A stretch of DNA of 64,000 nt, taken from contig CABYHU010000001.1 in NCBI GenBank assembly GCA_902518715.1, positions 124,001 to 188,000 on the forward strand, written 5' to 3'. The position numbers were made by a program, and so were the translations under genes. Under the pieces are notes generated by a model. That model did no database searches. It worked only from the letters and a program-made list of their open reading frames with translations, and was not told where the DNA came from. Within the stretch, counting starts at the first letter, position 1. Each line of letters opens with the position of its first letter. Origin of the DNA: an uncultured SAR86 cluster bacterium (GTDB taxonomy: Bacteria; Pseudomonadota; Gammaproteobacteria; Magnimaribacterales; D2472). This document shows, piece by piece, positions 1 through 9,100 of this stretch.

Positions 1-839
1 TATCTCCATTTTTTGTTCCAGGATCGATAATTAATATGACACCTGGATACTTAAGTATTATTAAAGGATATACAGGTCCAAATTTATCTATCGTGACTGC
101 GTGCGCATCAAGTAATCATGCTATTGGAACTAGTGCAAGATTAATAGCTTATGGAGATGCAGATGTTATGGTTACAGGAGGTTCTGAAATGGCAACTACA
201 CCGTTGGGGGTTTCAGGTTTTCTTGCATCAAGAGCTTTAAGTAAATCCGATGATCCAAAAACAGCAAGTAGGCCATGGGACAAAGATCGTGATGGTTTTG
301 TATTGTCAGATGGAGCCGCAATTCTAATATTAGAAGAATATGAACATGCAAAAAAAAGATCAGCGAATATTTATGCAGAAGTTATTGGTTTTGGCATGAG
401 TTCGGATGCTTATCATATGACTGCACCATCAGAAGATGGAACCGGAGCTTCATTATCAATTTCTAGGGCAATATCAGATGCAGGCATTTCAACAAATGAT
501 ATTGATTATATAAATGCTCATGCAACATCAACACCTCTGGGTGATCTTGCAGAATGTAATGCAGTTAAATCTATTTTTGATTCACCTCCGCCCATTAGTT
601 CAACTAAATCGATGACGGGCCACACCCTGGGTGCTGCTGGAGCAGTAGAATCAATATTTTCAATTTTATCTATTGTTAATAATATTTCTCCACCAACAAT
701 TAATTTAAATAATCCTGATGATGGCTGTGATTTAGATTTCATTCCAAAAGAAGCCAGAGATATGAAAATAGATGTTTCGTTAAATAATTCATTTGGTTTT
801 GGTGGAACTAACTCAACTCTTATTTTTAAGTCCGTCTAA
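1..839 (+). CDS. fabF: Beta-ketoacyl-ACP synthase II (FabF), 5' end outside window
   Basis: Condensing enzyme of fatty-acid elongation, joining malonyl-ACP to acyl-ACP in the cytosol. The frame is open to the left edge: codons from base 3 read [11 protein letters not shown] before the first internal Met at 36, matching the middle of FabF, so the gene starts upstream and roughly the first third is missing. The catalytic triad is visible: Cys in TACASSNHA, His in [11 protein letters not shown] and His in [12 protein letters not shown]. The C-terminal [11 protein letters not shown] motif is also intact. It is followed without any gap by mltG; the enterobacterial order has pabC in between. Identity is near certain. 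Confidence 0.97.
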   Translation, partial: SPFFVPGSIINMTPGYLSIIKGYTGPNLSIVTACASSNHAIGTSARLIAYGDADVMVTGGSEMATTPLGVSGFLASRALSKSDDPKTASRPWDKDRDGFVLSDGAAILILEEYEHAKKRSANIYAEVIGFGMSSDAYHMTAPSEDGTGASLSISRAISDAGISTNDIDYINAHATSTPLGDLAECNAVKSIFDSPPPISSTKSMTGHTLGAAGAVESIFSILSIVNNISPPTINLNNPDDGCDLDFIPKEARDMKIDVSLNNSFGFGGTNSTLIFKSV

Positions 840-1799
840 TTGATAAAATATCTACCAAGATTATCCGCTATTTTTCTCATAGCATTATTTACACTCTATG
901 GATCATTAAAAAGCTTTTATAACAATAAAATAACAATTGAATCATTCACATATGAAGTAAAACCTAACTCCTCGGTATTAGATTTGTATAACGGAATATA
1001 TGATCCTAATAATTTCTTTGAAAAATCATTATTTTTAATTGGAATTTACTTATTTGATTTACGTACTATTCAGGCTGGAGAATATCTAATAGATGATAGT
1101 CTCTACAAGGTACTTACTAAGATGAAGTTAGGCGAAACCATTACTTATAAATTTGTTATAAGTGATGGGACGAACAAGTTTGATTTAGGTTCATATATAA
1201 ATACCTTAAAACTAAATAATGATTGTAAAGATTTTTCATGCATTGATTTAATTAATAATTCAATTGAAGGTCTTCTTTTACCAGATACATATTTTTATAA
1301 AAAGAATACAAATTTATCTTTGCTACTGAATAAATCATCAGCAGAATTAAAAAATTATGTAGACATTATCTGGAAAGATAAACCAATAGATAATCCCCTA
1401 AAGACTAAATATGAAGGAATCATCCTTGCATCAATCATTGAAAAAGAATCATCAAGCTTAGAAGAAAAAATGAAAATTGGAGGAGTGTTTTTAAATAGAC
1501 TTAAAATAAAAATGAAACTTCAGGCTGATCCAACAATAATTTATGGATTAATGCCAGATTTTAATGGTGATATAACAAAAAAGGACCTTAGGGATAAGAG
1601 TAATTTATACAACACCTATGTAATCAAAAGCCTTCCACCAACACCCATCTCAATGCCAACAAAATCATCACTTGATGCAGCAATAATGAATTCTCCAAAT
1701 GAATACTTATTTTTTGTGGCAGATGGAGAAGGTAAACATATTTTTACCAAAACTTACAATGAGCATTTAGAATATGTAAATCTTTATCAAAAAAAATGA
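840..1799 (+). CDS. mltG: Endolytic murein transglycosylase MltG (YceG family)
   Basis: Membrane-anchored lytic transglycosylase that cleaves nascent peptidoglycan strands. The 319-residue protein has one N-terminal hydrophobic segment (about residues 5-24) and a periplasmic YceG domain. The catalytic Glu is residue 201 in ASIIEKES, equivalent to E218 of E. coli MltG, and the family block around LPPTPISMP and the C-terminal HIFTKTYNEH region are present. Translation appears to start at TTG directly after the fabF stop, with no clear Shine-Dalgarno, so coupling to fabF is likely. The stop overlaps the tmk start (ATGA). Confidence 0.93.
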   Translation: MIKYLPRLSAIFLIALFTLYGSLKSFYNNKITIESFTYEVKPNSSVLDLYNGIYDPNNFFEKSLFLIGIYLFDLRTIQAGEYLIDDSLYKVLTKMKLGETITYKFVISDGTNKFDLGSYINTLKLNNDCKDFSCIDLINNSIEGLLLPDTYFYKKNTNLSLLLNKSSAELKNYVDIIWKDKPIDNPLKTKYEGIILASIIEKESSSLEEKMKIGGVFLNRLKIKMKLQADPTIIYGLMPDFNGDITKKDLRDKSNLYNTYVIKSLPPTPISMPTKSSLDAAIMNSPNEYLFFVADGEGKHIFTKTYNEHLEYVNLYQKK

Positions 1800-2386
1800 A
1801 AATTATTAGCTTTGAAGGTATTGAAGGAGTAGGGAAGTCTACACAAATAGATTTACTTCATGATTATCTATTGAAAGAAGGAAAAAGTGTTAAAAAGTTC
1901 CGTGAACCTGGATCCACTATTCCAAGTGAGAGAATTAGAAATATTTTACTTGATGCCAATCTAACTTTAACGAGCCAAACTGAGCTGCTGTTAATGTATG
2001 CAAGTAGATCGGAGTTGGTTGCAAATGAGATCCTATCAAATCAACATGATTTTATTTTATTAGATAGATATTTTGATGCCTCAATGGCTTATCAAGGATA
2101 TGGGAGAAATCTTGATAAAGATTTTATAAACTCTTTAAAAACTTTTATTAATGCCCCTGATCCAGACTTAACAATCCTACTAGATATTGATCCAGTAAAA
2201 GGTTTTGAAAGAAAATTGGGAGATTCTATGGATAGAATTGAGTCATCTGGCTTGAAGTTCTTTAATGATGTAAGGAGTGGGTATTTAGAATTAGCTAATC
2301 AATATCCTAGGATAAAGTGTATAGATGCAGAAAAGGATGCAAATACTATTAGTTTGGAAATTATAAATCTGGTAAAAAACTTATAA
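1796..2386 (+). CDS. tmk: Thymidylate kinase
   Basis: Phosphorylates dTMP to dTDP with ATP, an essential step of dTTP synthesis. The P-loop EGIEGVGKST spans residues 7-16, the REPG block follows at 36-39, and the DRY motif is D90-Y92 in LLDRYFDASMAYQGYGR, as in bacterial Tmk. At 196 residues it is slightly shorter than the usual 205-215. It overlaps mltG by 4 bases and is followed after one base by holB, the conserved gammaproteobacterial mltG-tmk-holB order. Confidence 0.96.
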   Translation: MKIISFEGIEGVGKSTQIDLLHDYLLKEGKSVKKFREPGSTIPSERIRNILLDANLTLTSQTELLLMYASRSELVANEILSNQHDFILLDRYFDASMAYQGYGRNLDKDFINSLKTFINAPDPDLTILLDIDPVKGFERKLGDSMDRIESSGLKFFNDVRSGYLELANQYPRIKCIDAEKDANTISLEIINLVKNL

Positions 2387-2387
2387 G

Positions 2388-3299
2388 ATGAAAAATTTTC
2401 CTTGGATTGAAAAAAAAATCTCATCAATTGATTTAAATAACCTTTCACATGCATTAATTGTAGAGGGACAAGAGGGAGTTGGTAAAAATCAAATATGTCA
2501 GTATTTAATAAATGGACTTTTAAATGAGAAAAATAGCTATAATCTAATTAAAAATAATTCACATCCTGATTTATTTTGCATAAATAATGAAACATTAATT
2601 TCATATTTTCAAAGAGAGGATAAAGATAAATTAAAAAATAAAACAAAAAAAATTCCAGTAGGTTTTATTAGGGAAGCAATTGACTTCGTAATGTTAAAGT
2701 CTGGTTTAAGTAAAAATAAGATTCTTTTTATTGATGGAGCAGAAAATCTAACAATAAGTTCTCAAAATGCTCTTTTAAAAACTTTAGAAGAACCACCTCA
2801 AAATACTTACATAATTATTCAATCAAATAGATTTAAGTGCCTAAATCAAACAATCTATAGCAGATGTCAACTTATACATTTTAATAATCTTTCACAAGAT
2901 GAACTTTATAGCTGGGCAGAGGAGATTCTTCAAAATAAAAATGACAAATCTATAATACCAAGTTATATGACTCCAAAAAAAGTATCGCAACTCATAGAAG
3001 ATGGCTCATTCGAAGATCTAAAAATATTAAATAATCATTTATATACCTTATTTAACAAAGGAATTGATGGAAAAATAATAAGCGATGTAATTGATTTAAA
3101 TATAGATTTTAATGAAAAACTTAATTACATAATAGATTTTGCTTTATCTTCATCAAAGGAGGGTAACTCAAATATTCATCCTGTAAGGCTATCTGATTTT
3201 ATACAAGAACTTTCAAGCTTTAGGGAGAATTTATTTGAGATAAATTCTTTAAATCAAAGATACTCACTCCATCATCTACTCTTAAGAATACCCTGCTAG
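2388..3299 (+). CDS. holB: DNA polymerase III delta' subunit
   Basis: Clamp-loader subunit of the replicative polymerase. Family marks are the P-loop-like GQEGVGKN (residues 27-34), the HPD motif, the ALLKTLEEPP block and the SRC arginine-finger motif in IYSRCQLI. The four-cysteine zinc module found between the P-loop and the HPD motif in E. coli delta' is absent; the corresponding stretch has no CxxC and is short. The C-terminal collar domain is divergent but present (303 residues; E. coli 334). Position directly after tmk supports the call. Known: E. coli delta' does not hydrolyse ATP; whether this one binds ATP cannot be told from sequence. Confidence 0.9.
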   Translation: MKNFPWIEKKISSIDLNNLSHALIVEGQEGVGKNQICQYLINGLLNEKNSYNLIKNNSHPDLFCINNETLISYFQREDKDKLKNKTKKIPVGFIREAIDFVMLKSGLSKNKILFIDGAENLTISSQNALLKTLEEPPQNTYIIIQSNRFKCLNQTIYSRCQLIHFNNLSQDELYSWAEEILQNKNDKSIIPSYMTPKKVSQLIEDGSFEDLKILNNHLYTLFNKGIDGKIISDVIDLNIDFNEKLNYIIDFALSSSKEGNSNIHPVRLSDFIQELSSFRENLFEINSLNQRYSLHHLLLRIPC

Positions 3300-3302
3300 A
3301 TT

Positions 3303-3527
3303 ATGAAATTTTTAATTTTTACTAAATATCGATGTTCGTATTGTGATCGAGCAAAAACCTTGATTGAGCAAAAGGGTTTTGAGTATGAATCAATTAATAT
3401 AGAGGAAGATAACAATATAGAAATTCTCCTTGAAAAGAATAAATATGCTAGAACAATGCCACAAATTTTTATTAATGATAAGCTTATTGGCGGTTACACA
3501 GATTTGGTCAAATATTTTGAGGAATAG
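3303..3527 (+). CDS. Dithiol glutaredoxin (GrxC-like)
   Basis: Small thiol-disulfide oxidoreductase of 74 residues using glutathione. The active site is C11-S-Y-C14, a dithiol CxxC rather than the CGFS of monothiol glutaredoxins. TMPQIF carries the cis-proline (P53), and the GG motif of glutathione binding follows in LIGGYTDL. It starts 3 bases after holB and ends 2 bases before the symporter, so it probably shares the fabF-holB transcript. Confidence 0.93.
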   Translation: MKFLIFTKYRCSYCDRAKTLIEQKGFEYESINIEEDNNIEILLEKNKYARTMPQIFINDKLIGGYTDLVKYFEE

Positions 3528-3529
3528 AT

Positions 3530-5188
3530 ATGGTTCAATTTAATGATTTTTTAATAACTCTTGATGGATATCTTAGTGGTTCATGGTGGTTCCCAGTATT
3601 ATTAGTCGGAACAGGTATATTTTTTACAATCTATCTTGGCTTTCCCCAATTTAAGTTTTTTGGAAAAGCTTGGAATCTAGTTTCAGGTAAGAATCAAAAA
3701 GATGATGCAGAAGGAGAGACTTCTGGTTTTGAAGCTCTTACAACAGCCATGTCAGGTGCTGTTGGAACAGGAAATATAGGAGGGGTTGCATTAGCTATAT
3801 GGACAGGTGGTCCTGCGGCAATATTCTGGATGTGGATAACAGCAATTTTTGGAATGACAACCAAGTTTGTTGAAGTGACTATGGGGCATAAATATAGAAC
3901 AAAACTTGATGATGGTTCGATATCAGGTGGTCCAATGTATTACATTGAGCATGCATTAAATATGAAATGGGCAGGAATACTTTTTGCATTTCTTATGATG
4001 ATTACCGCAATCGGTTCAGGAAACATGCCTCAAATTAATAATATTGCTCTTGTAATGAGTACTGAATTTTCAGTTCCAAAAATATTCACTGGCTTATTTT
4101 TGGGTGCTTTGCTCTGGATAATTATTATTGGTGGTATAAAAAGAATAGCATCAGTAGCAAGTAAGATTATTCCAATTATGGGTTTAATATATTTTGGTGG
4201 AGCCCTAGTAATACTTGCAGAAAATTATCAGAATATTATTCCTTCATTTAATGCAATATTTGCTCAAGTATTTACTGGATCAGCAGCAGTAGGAGGATTT
4301 TTGGGAGCAAGTTTTGCAATGAGTTTAAAATATGGTGTAGCAAGGGGCTTATACTCAAATGAAGCTGGTCAAGGCTCATCACCAATTGCTCATGCCTCAT
4401 CAAAAAATACATCCATCGATCAAGGTATTGTTTCAATACTAGAACCTTTTATAGATACTATTGTTGTTTGTAGTGTTACTGCTCTTGTAATTCTTTCAAG
4501 TGGAGTTTGGACTGAAAAATTTGATACTACTTTTTCTAAAACGGATATGGTAATTCTTGAGGGTACTTATAGTGATGAAGAAAATAATGATGGTACATAT
4601 AAATATCCTGATCATATGTCCCAACTAACAAACTATGTTCAGTCATTGAATTCTGATGTAAATGAATTTTCAGGAACTATAGAAGTCATAGATGGTAAAT
4701 TGACAGACACAGAAATTACAGTCTTACACTCAAGATCAATTGCCGAAAATATTGTCATTAAAGATGGAAATAATCTTTATTCAGGTGAATTAAATATTTC
4801 CCAAGGAAAAATTACTGAAGCTGTTGTAGTTGAAGGTAAATCCTTGGTAAGTTCAGCTGAACTAACTGCGAAGGCTTTCTCTCAAGGTACTTTTGGTGAA
4901 TACGGAGGTAAACTGGTAGCAATTTCTTTACTTTTATTTGCTTTTTCTACTGCTATAACCTGGTGTTATTATGGTGATAGATCAACAGCATATATTTTCG
5001 GTGAAAAGGCAGTTTTTTGGTATAGAAACTTCTATGTTTTATGCTTTGTTTTAGCTGCAGTTATTGATACAACAATTGTATGGAATATTGCATATGTAAG
5101 TGTAGCTTTAGTTTCGATACCTAACTTGATTGCACTATTTTTCTTAAGGAAAGAAGTTAAAGAGCTTTCTGACGAATACAAAGTTTAA
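3530..5188 (+). CDS. AGCS family Na+/alanine (glycine) symporter with large loop insertion
   Basis: Inner-membrane carrier importing alanine or glycine with Na+. Family signatures are visible: GAVGTGNIGGVALAIWTGGP near residue 80, GGPMYYIEHAL near 137 and YSNEAGQGSSPIAHA near 280. About 10-11 membrane segments are expected. Between the segment ending near residue 325 (SSGVWTEKF) and the one starting near 442 (AELTAKAF) there is an extra hydrophilic stretch of about 110 residues, rich in Asp, Glu, Ser and Thr, that ordinary AGCS carriers lack. The substrate is inferred from family only. Na+-NQR encoded at 22.7-28.5 kb could supply its driving gradient. Confidence 0.92.
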   Translation: MVQFNDFLITLDGYLSGSWWFPVLLVGTGIFFTIYLGFPQFKFFGKAWNLVSGKNQKDDAEGETSGFEALTTAMSGAVGTGNIGGVALAIWTGGPAAIFWMWITAIFGMTTKFVEVTMGHKYRTKLDDGSISGGPMYYIEHALNMKWAGILFAFLMMITAIGSGNMPQINNIALVMSTEFSVPKIFTGLFLGALLWIIIIGGIKRIASVASKIIPIMGLIYFGGALVILAENYQNIIPSFNAIFAQVFTGSAAVGGFLGASFAMSLKYGVARGLYSNEAGQGSSPIAHASSKNTSIDQGIVSILEPFIDTIVVCSVTALVILSSGVWTEKFDTTFSKTDMVILEGTYSDEENNDGTYKYPDHMSQLTNYVQSLNSDVNEFSGTIEVIDGKLTDTEITVLHSRSIAENIVIKDGNNLYSGELNISQGKITEAVVVEGKSLVSSAELTAKAFSQGTFGEYGGKLVAISLLLFAFSTAITWCYYGDRSTAYIFGEKAVFWYRNFYVLCFVLAAVIDTTIVWNIAYVSVALVSIPNLIALFFLRKEVKELSDEYKV

Positions 5189-5193
5189 ATTTA

Positions 5194-6105
5194 ATGAAGC
5201 TAAAATATCTATGTTTGATATTTTTTATTAGCTCCTGCGGTGGTGGAGGTTCATCAGCAGTTTTAGTTCCTGATATTCAGCCTCCAACAAATTCGTATCA
5301 GGCAACTACATGCCTTAATTATGATGGCCCTACAGATAAGATAATTTGGATTGATGATTTTCTAGAGCTTTCATATCTCGATAATTGGTCACCAATGCTT
5401 GGTAATGGAGCTGAATATGGCATTCCAGGTTGGGGTAATAATGAAAGGCAGTTTTATACAGATGATGTTAAAAATTCCAATATTATTAATGGATGTTTAA
5501 GAATTACTCCATTAAATGAATCAAAGGAAGGATTTAACTATACATCGGCAAAACTTATAACTGAGAACAAAGTAGATTTTACACATCCAGGGAAAATAAC
5601 AGTAAGATTTAAATCTCCTGAGGGTGTTGGTATGTGGCCTGCAATCTGGATGTTGCCATCTGAATCCATTTTTGGTGGATGGCCTGCTAGTGGGGAAATA
5701 GATCTTGTTGAAGTACGAGGCGATAATATGCAGGAAATTTTATCTACAGTTCATTACGGTGCAGATCCTGCAAATCACAAATATCAAGGTGGGACCTATC
5801 TTTTAAGTCAATCTAATAACTTAAATGAGGTATTTCATGAGCTTGCTTTTATTTGGGAAGAGAATTCTATGCAATTTATTCTTGATAATGAATATACCGT
5901 ATTTGAAATAACTTCTAACCAGATAGGTTTTGGAGAGAATTATCCATTTAATGAAGTTTTTTATTTGATAATAAATGTTGCAGTTGGTGGGAATTTTGTT
6001 GGTAATTACGTCAATAATAATGACCTTTGTTATGCGGCTAATGCAGCTAGTTGTCCTGATGATAAGAGATTTCTTATAGATTGGGTAAAATATGAAACGC
6101 TTTAA
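5194..6105 (+). CDS. GH16 family beta-glucanase lipoprotein (laminarinase-like)
   Basis: Probable secreted endo-1,3(4)-beta-glucanase anchored by lipid. The signal peptide ends in a lipobox (ISSC, lipidated Cys15) followed by four glycines and a short linker. The GH16 domain fills residues 45-303. Its active-site ExDxxE is E168-I-D-L-V-E173, giving E168 as nucleophile and E173 as acid/base. WGNNERQFY and the GMWPAIWML block are typical of laminarinases and related GH16 enzymes. Laminarin is a likely marine substrate, but specificity cannot be read from sequence. The next gene, 49 bases downstream, encodes another Gly-rich lipoprotein. Confidence 0.92.
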   Translation: MKLKYLCLIFFISSCGGGGSSAVLVPDIQPPTNSYQATTCLNYDGPTDKIIWIDDFLELSYLDNWSPMLGNGAEYGIPGWGNNERQFYTDDVKNSNIINGCLRITPLNESKEGFNYTSAKLITENKVDFTHPGKITVRFKSPEGVGMWPAIWMLPSESIFGGWPASGEIDLVEVRGDNMQEILSTVHYGADPANHKYQGGTYLLSQSNNLNEVFHELAFIWEENSMQFILDNEYTVFEITSNQIGFGENYPFNEVFYLIINVAVGGNFVGNYVNNNDLCYAANAASCPDDKRFLIDWVKYETL

Positions 6106-6154
6106 AATTGAACGTTTTAATTTGCTGAAAACTCACTTAAAATAGAAACTCATT

Positions 6155-9100
6155 ATGTACCGCCATCTATATATATATTTTTCTTTATTATTTATCATTG
6201 CAAGTTGTGGCGGCGGTGGTGGTGGAGGAAGTACTCCTGAACCTCCAGTTCCAGGTGCAAGTATTACATTATCAATTTCTGATAATCAGATATATTTAGG
6301 TAATACAGTAACTCTAACTTGGACAACATCTAATGCATCTTCTTGCACAGCTTCAGGATCTTGGTCTGGCTCAAAAGCCTTATCAGGTTCCGAAACTATT
6401 ACGCCAGATTCAGAAGGTCAAAAAAGCTATACTTTAACTTGCTCTAATTCAGCAGGCACTTCAACGTCTAGAACAGTATCAACTAATGTTATTGGAAATT
6501 CCCAAGGTGTTGTAGTCGGTGCTAATTATATTTCTTCACCAACAGTAATTTTAGATATAAATTCAAACTACCAATCAGATGACGATGAACCATCAACTTC
6601 AGCAGATACTAATGGTATTTTCGAGCTACCTAATGACCCTCAAGATATTATTTCTTTTGGTGGTTCTGATAATTCATCTGGAGTTGACTTAACAAATCTA
6701 TCACTTTCTTATAAAGCATCATCAAGTACTTCGAGGGTTGTTTCGGCTCTAACATCACTAGACTATGCAAATACTGGAAGCACAGATATAAATACTCTAT
6801 TGAATTTAGATTCAAGTATTGATATTTACTCTGATAATCCAGTAACCGGAGTAAATTCAAGTTCAGCTGCAAATAAATACTATGAAGCAAATGCTCAGAT
6901 TTTTGTATTAGCATATGCTTTGCAAGCTTTTGTTAATGAAACAAACACATCATCAAACAATACAAAAACCTTTTTTGAAAGCTTGTATACATCTATTCAA
7001 CAAAATTTTGATTCAGGAGTCATTAATTTATCTGAGTTTATAGAAACAAGTAGCTTTATCGATGGATATATTGATAGTGTACTTAGCGCAAATAATATTT
7101 CTTTAAGTTCTTCAGCGTCGGATGATATTTCAAGTTCTGTATCAAGTGATCTTAAGTCTATTGTTAAATCAGTTGTAGAGAAGATATCTGTAAGAAATGA
7201 TTCCACTGCTACATCTGCAATCACTAATTATGCAACAGGTACTTTTTTAAATGATGTTATTGCATTAGCAAATGGAACAGCTGATGCAGTTCGAATTGCT
7301 TCTTATTCATCAAATTTAAATTCGCTTATTGCATCAGACCAAAATATTGATGAATCAAGTCTTGATCAAGTCTTAACGTTAACTGATGACTCAGTTTCAA
7401 CTGACGAAGATAACAGCTTAGAACTTACACCTTTAGAAAATGATGTTATTGATGCTGGAAGTGACTATTATGGATTATCTGTATCAATTTCTTCTCCATC
7501 AAATGGAACTGCATCACTAGATGCGACTAATAACATTACTTATTCACCAAATGAAAACTATTTTGGTTCTGATTCATTTACATACACAGTTAATATAGAT
7601 GGCACATCTGCATCAGCAAATATTGATGTTGATGTTATTAGTGTAAATGATCCGCCAATTTTTAAAGATTTTATTTCCACATCATCAATTGATGAAAATA
7701 TATTAAATGTTTTATCAGTAACTGTTGAAGATATTGAAAATGATGTTATTGGATATTCTTTATCAGGAAATGATGCGGAAAAACTTTCTATTTCAACTTC
7801 TGGCGCAATTACTTTTAAAACAAATCCAGATTTTGAAAATCCAGCAGATGCTAACTCAGATAACTCATATGAAATAACCGTTGAAGCTTCAGATGGAACA
7901 GATACTGTTAGCGACGATCTTGTTATAACAATTTTAAATGTGGAGAATGAGGGTAATCCAATTATTGAGGGTTTATCCTCTCAATCTGTTGATGAAAACG
8001 AATCTATTGGCATTTCATTTACAGTAACTGATCCACAAAATGACACAATAACTTACTCACTAAGTGGGGTAGATAAAGATTTATTTACATTAACTTTTGA
8101 TGGATTAAATGCATCGTTGACGTCATCTAGTAAAGATTATGAATTACCAGAAGATTCAGATTCAAATAATGTTTATCTGGTAAGTGTTAATTTTAGCGAC
8201 GAGTTAAATACAACATCTCAAGAGGTAGAAGTATCAATAAATAATACTAATGATAACGACCCAGTGCTTACTTCTAGTGAATCATTTACTGTTCCTGAAA
8301 ATCAACAGGCAGTTACCACACTTACCGCTACAGATGCTGATAATGATGATCTAACTTTTTCAATAAGTGGAGGCGATTCCTCTGATCTTGAAATTACAAA
8401 TTCAGGAATTTTAACGCTAAAAAGTAGTGCTAATTTTGAAGTTAAAAATAGTTATTCTCTTATTGCTATGGTAACAGATGGTATTAATAGCTCTTCTTCA
8501 TCAATTACAGTAAATATTTCTGATGTTAACGAACCTCCTGTATGGAATAATGCACTACAAACCGTTTTTGATTATCCTGAAAATACCACTGCAGTAGAAA
8601 CAATTGATATACCTGAAGATATAGCTGATGAAGATGGAGATGCATTGTCATACTCATTATCTGGAACAGATGGATCTTTATTTTCAATTTCAGGAAATGC
8701 AGTATCTTTTGTAGGAGCCCCTGATTATGAAAATCCATCTGATACAAATGGTGACAATATTTACAATTTAAATGTCATTGCTTCAGATGGTGAATTGTCA
8801 GCAACATCGCCAGAATTCACTCTCACGATAACTAACTTAAATGATAACGCCCCAACATTTGTTGATTTGGCTACAAATATAGAGGTAACAAATGGTCAAT
8901 CTAATGTTGTAGATATATCAACAATTGATGCTGATGGCGATGATGTAACTTTGTCTAAAAGCGGAATAGACAGTTCTTTATTTACCATCTCTGATTCTGG
9001 AAACTTATCATTTGCTTCAGCTCCTGACTTTGCAAATCCTGGTGATAGCAATGGGGATAATATTTATAAATTAAATGTATCAGTATCTGATGGATCATTT

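Noticed and set aside
6648-7224. Open frames on the minus strand inside the S8 lipoprotein gene (6648-6914 and 6997-7224)
   Set aside because: Their translations have no domain pattern or ribosome sites and lie opposite a well-supported long gene; they reflect its Ser/Asp-rich codons.
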